Assembly (NCBI GenBank): GCA_019423565.1
Contig: JAHZBE010000005.1
Location: 54,666-118,665, forward strand
DNA length: 64,000 bases
Origin: a bacterium
GTDB taxonomy: Bacteria > Bacillota_I > Bacilli_A > RF39 > UBA660
Direction: 5' to 3'
The position numbers were made by a program, and so were the translations under genes. Positions 61,386 through 64,000 of this stretch are shown here, in pieces; the stretch's first letter is position 1, and each line of letters opens with the position of its first letter. Below the pieces are notes generated by a model. It made no database searches. It was not told the DNA's origin and saw only the letters and a list, made by a program, of their open reading frames with translations.

Positions 61386-62390
61386 TTAATTAATTTTATC
61401 TGTTGGTTTTATATTAAGTGTTAAATCTGAAAATCTTCCATCTTTATACATATAATATGCAGCTGCTGCAATCATAGTAGCGTTATCAGTACAATATCTT
61501 AATTCTGGAACAATTAATTTAACATTTTCTTTATCACATAATTCTTTTAATTTTTCTCTTATACCAGAATTTGCTGATACACCGCCTGCAACTATTACTT
61601 CTTTTACATTATATTCTTTGACTGCTCTCATAGTTTTCTTTGTTAATATATCAACAACAACATCTTGGAATGAAGTTGCTAAATCATATACATTTACTTC
61701 ATTACCTCTTTGTTTTTCATTATGAACTAAATTTATAACAGCACTTTTAATACCACTAAAACTAAAATCATAAGAATCATCATCCATTGGTACTGGTAAA
61801 TTATATGTATGTTTACCCATTTTTGCATATTTATCTAAAACTGGTCCTCCTGGATATGGAACATTCATTACTCTTGCAACTTTATCATATGTTTCACCTA
61901 CTGAATCATCTAAAGTTCCACCAATTTTTTTGAATGAGTAATCTTTTTCCATATATACAATTTCAGTATGTCCACCACTAATAACAAGTGCAATTAATGG
62001 AAAATTTAATGGACTTACTAATCTATTTGCGTATATATGTCCTGCAATATGATGAACTGCAATTAATGGTTTATGATATATCATCGCAAGTGTTTTAGCG
62101 GTTTCTACACCTACTATTAACGAACCTGCAAGACCTGGACCATATGTAACCGCAATCGCATCCATATCTTCAATTTTCATACCTGATTTTGTAATAGCCT
62201 CTTCAATTACTATTGTAATATTTTCAACATGTGATCTACTTGCTATTTCAGGTACTACTCCACCAAATTTTTTATGTATATCTATTTGTGATAAAACAAC
62301 TGTACTAATTTCTTCTTCTCCATTTTTAACAATTGATACACTTGTTTCGTCACAAGATGTTTCTATACCTAATATATAAATATCTTTCAT
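61386..62390 (-). CDS. tsaD: tRNA N6-adenosine threonylcarbamoyltransferase
   Basis: The ~334-aa ASKHA-fold protein has the start ILGIETSCDETSVS, the HHIAGHIYANRL metal motif (His at about 107 and 111), YGPGLAGSLIVG and GGVSANSGIREKL. It completes t6A37 synthesis in tRNAs reading ANN codons with TsaB and TsaE. The start at 62390 follows AAGGTG; it begins 5 nt after the rimI stop. Confidence 0.96.
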   Translation of the reverse strand: MKDIYILGIETSCDETSVSIVKNGEEEISTVVLSQIDIHKKFGGVVPEIASRSHVENITIVIEEAITKSGMKIEDMDAIAVTYGPGLAGSLIVGVETAKTLAMIYHKPLIAVHHIAGHIYANRLVSPLNFPLIALVISGGHTEIVYMEKDYSFKKIGGTLDDSVGETYDKVARVMNVPYPGGPVLDKYAKMGKHTYNLPVPMDDDSYDFSFSGIKSAVINLVHNEKQRGNEVNVYDLATSFQDVVVDILTKKTMRAVKEYNVKEVIVAGGVSANSGIREKLKELCDKENVKLIVPELRYCTDNATMIAAAAYYMYKDGRFSDLTLNIKPTDKIN

Positions 62391-62395
62391 AACTT

Positions 62396-62788
62396 TCACC
62401 TTACTTCTTTTAACATTAAAATCCCATCTGAATCTTTATAATAATTTTTTCTAACTGCAATTTTCTTAAAACCTAATTTTTCATATAAATTAATTGCGTT
62501 TTTATTTAGCATACTTACTTCAAGTGTAATGTTATCCACAGTATAATCATTAGTAATTTCATTAATAAGTTTAGATGCTATTCCTTTATTTCTATATTCT
62601 TTGAGTACAAAAATATCAACTATTTCACATTTTTCGTACATTACATTAAATAATAGGAATGCTACTACCTTATCATTAGTAACATATGAATATATTTTTA
62701 GAAAATCTGAATCTACAAATGAATAATTTTCTTGATACTCATTAAATATATCTTTTAAAGATGATATATCTACATTTTTATTTATCAT
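62396..62788 (-). CDS. rimI: Ribosomal protein S18-alanine N-acetyltransferase
   Basis: The 130-aa GNAT protein has the acetyl-CoA loop VDIFVLKEYRNKGIASKLIN (about residues 72-91) and the C-terminal NAINLYEKLGFKKIAVRKNY. RimI acetylates S18 in many bacteria, but homologues inside tsa operons may have other targets. It overlaps tsaB by 4 bp. Confidence 0.88.
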   Translation of the reverse strand: MINKNVDISSLKDIFNEYQENYSFVDSDFLKIYSYVTNDKVVAFLLFNVMYEKCEIVDIFVLKEYRNKGIASKLINEITNDYTVDNITLEVSMLNKNAINLYEKLGFKKIAVRKNYYKDSDGILMLKEVR

Positions 62789-63414
62789 AGTTTTGCTTCT
62801 GCTTCAATTTTCTTAATATAATTTGGTTTTAATAAATGTGGATTTACCTTTTCATTATTTACATCAATATTTTTAAATATATTTAATGCATTTATACTTA
62901 CCTTTACTGTATCGTATTTTTCATATTCTTTATCTGATAATGAAATCAATAATATTTTACCATCTAATTCTTCTAATTTTTTGTACATATATTCCGTGCT
63001 TGAATATGTATCATCAATTACTCTTTTTTTATCTTTATCAAAGATTGAAAAATATAAATTATCTTTCTTTTCTTCTATTATTGGGACATAAAAATCATAT
63101 CCGTCATTATCATATATTAATTCTTCCAATGAAGAAATCATATATACAGGTATATTAAATGAAAAAGCATATGTTTTAGCAACTGCGATTGATATTCTTG
63201 TACCTGTAAATGACCCTGGTCCATTACCAACGATTATTTCATCTAATTCTTTAAAGTCTATATTATTACTTTTAAATGCCTCATCTATTGTAGGTACTAA
63301 ATAACTTGAATGATCATTTTTTGTATGCAATTCTTTATCAAAAATAATCTTATTATCTTTTATTAAAGATACCTTTAAAAGGTCAGAACTTGTATCGAAA
63401 AAAAGACAGATCAT
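62785..63414 (-). CDS. tsaB: TsaB, threonylcarbamoyladenosine biosynthesis
   Basis: The 209-aa protein has the TsaB start CLFFDTSSDLLKVSLI and the conserved GNGPGSFTGTRISIAVAKTY (about residues 63-82). It is a partner of TsaD with an inactive fold, bridging TsaD and TsaE. It overlaps tsaE by 4 bp (ATGA) and rimI by 4 bp. Confidence 0.93.
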   Translation of the reverse strand: MICLFFDTSSDLLKVSLIKDNKIIFDKELHTKNDHSSYLVPTIDEAFKSNNIDFKELDEIIVGNGPGSFTGTRISIAVAKTYAFSFNIPVYMISSLEELIYDNDGYDFYVPIIEEKKDNLYFSIFDKDKKRVIDDTYSSTEYMYKKLEELDGKILLISLSDKEYEKYDTVKVSINALNIFKNIDVNNEKVNPHLLKPNYIKKIEAEAKL

Positions 63415-63863
63415 AGAACTGCCTCACAAAGTTCTTCATATCTTTGACCATAAGGAATTATTTTTAATAATCTTTTATTTTCATCAATTGCAGTAAATTT
63501 AATTTCAAGTCTTTCTTCAGGTAAATATTTTTCAATCATATCTGCCCATTCAATTATTACAACACCATCTTTACCAAAATAATCTGGTAAACCAATTGAT
63601 TCAACATCTTTTTCAAGTCTATATACATCCATATGATATAAAGGCATTTCACCACTATAATATTCTTTTATTATATTATAAGATGGAGATGTAATTGTTT
63701 CATCTATTTCCATAGAAGCAGCAAAACCTTTTGTAAATAAAGTCTTACCTGTTCCTAAATCTCCTTCTAAACAAATAACCATACCTGAAAACTTTTCTGC
63801 TTCAAAATTTTCAGCAAGTTCAATTGTATCTCTTTCACTTCTTGAAGTATATTTATATTCCAT
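63411..63863 (-). CDS. tsaE: TsaE ATPase of t6A synthesis
   Basis: The ~150-aa P-loop ATPase has GDLGTGKTLFTKGFA (about residues 37-51), SPSYNIIKEY and the HMDVYRL and IIEWADMIEKYLP motifs typical of TsaE. It drives release of product or cycling of the TsaBD complex. The ATG at 63863 is chosen over a GTG three codons earlier. It is the first gene of tsaE-tsaB-rimI-tsaD. Confidence 0.94.
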   Translation of the reverse strand: MEYKYTSRSERDTIELAENFEAEKFSGMVICLEGDLGTGKTLFTKGFAASMEIDETITSPSYNIIKEYYSGEMPLYHMDVYRLEKDVESIGLPDYFGKDGVVIIEWADMIEKYLPEERLEIKFTAIDENKRLLKIIPYGQRYEELCEAVL

Positions 63864-63946
63864 TTTTATCACCCAATAATATTATACAAATAATAATAAT
63901 CAAATACAATAAAAAATACAAAAGTTTACAAAAATCTAAAAAAGGG

Positions 63947-63984
63947 CAAAAAAAAATTAGCGACGTCCTATTTTTGCTAATTAC
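63947..63984 (-). terminator. Terminator of the gene beyond the right edge
   Basis: AATTAGC pairs with GCTAATT and TTTTTTTT follows on the minus strand. The gene it ends lies past the window edge. Confidence 0.7.
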
Positions 63985-64000
63985 TATTTTCGGCTCTGAA

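Overview
The window is very AT-rich (roughly three quarters A+T by eye). It has dense, mostly minus-strand operons and reads like a Firmicutes or Mycoplasmatota-type gut bacterium. The clues are T-box leaders, a lipoteichoic-acid synthase, GatCAB with AspRS, lipoproteins with LTGC lipoboxes and elongator tRNA-Met of Bacillus type. TGG encodes Trp and TGA is used as a stop in several overlapping gene pairs, so the code is 11, not the mycoplasma code 4. The species itself is not identifiable from sequence alone; an RF39-like lineage is my best guess.

Layout. 1-8.4 kb: a MerR/VirD4-like pair, superoxide dismutase, a cysteine desulfurase with a TtcA-like tRNA thiolase, an M23 envelope peptidase, topoisomerase III. 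8.4-13.8 kb: proS with a T-box, a zincin-like protein, a PHP phosphoesterase, and a phage-like holin next to a GH25 lysozyme. 13.9-18.8 kb: tRNA-Met, a decayed gene, a DUF2441-like protein, paired hairpins, tRNA-Leu, an L,D-transpeptidase, a DUF1287 protein and two lipoproteins. 18.8-22.9 kb: a surface or appendage cluster without signal peptides (collagen-like, beta-helix and two prealbumin-like proteins). 22.9-28.2 kb: aspS-gatC-gatA-gatB behind a T-box whose specifier reads Asn rather than Asp. 28.3-33.5 kb: a possible toxin-antitoxin pair, tRNA-Asn, a MATE transporter fused to a cytidylate-kinase-like domain with an attenuator leader, an XRE regulator, a glycosyltransferase. 33.6-38.8 kb: trpS, an extended trmD, rimM, an rRNA methyltransferase, a YgjP-like metalloprotein. 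38.84-39.42 kb: a structured noncoding RNA of about 584 nt with its own promoter and paired ends. 39.5-51.5 kb: LTA synthase, YihY, a receptor-GGDEF protein, DUF1292, ligA, a nucleotidyltransferase and pcrA. 51.6-60.6 kb: an ABC transporter whose substrate-binding gene is split by a 6.5-kb element. 60.7-64 kb: a lone prepilin and the tsaE-tsaB-rimI-tsaD operon.

The most interesting region is the element at 53520-60017. It has a large serine recombinase, a MobC-like protein, a DNA-binding-like protein and a structured leader. Removing it and one copy of the 8-bp repeat TTCTCTTA restores the solute-binding gene exactly in frame (338 codons including stop). Its cargo is a tight three-gene operon that I do not recognise as a known system: a receiver protein without a DNA-binding domain that ends in a hydrophobic helix, a soluble histidine kinase with a Cys cluster, and an S-adenosylmethionine-binding enzyme resembling the DUF3419/BtaA group. 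The second main lead is the large structured RNA at 38836-39419.
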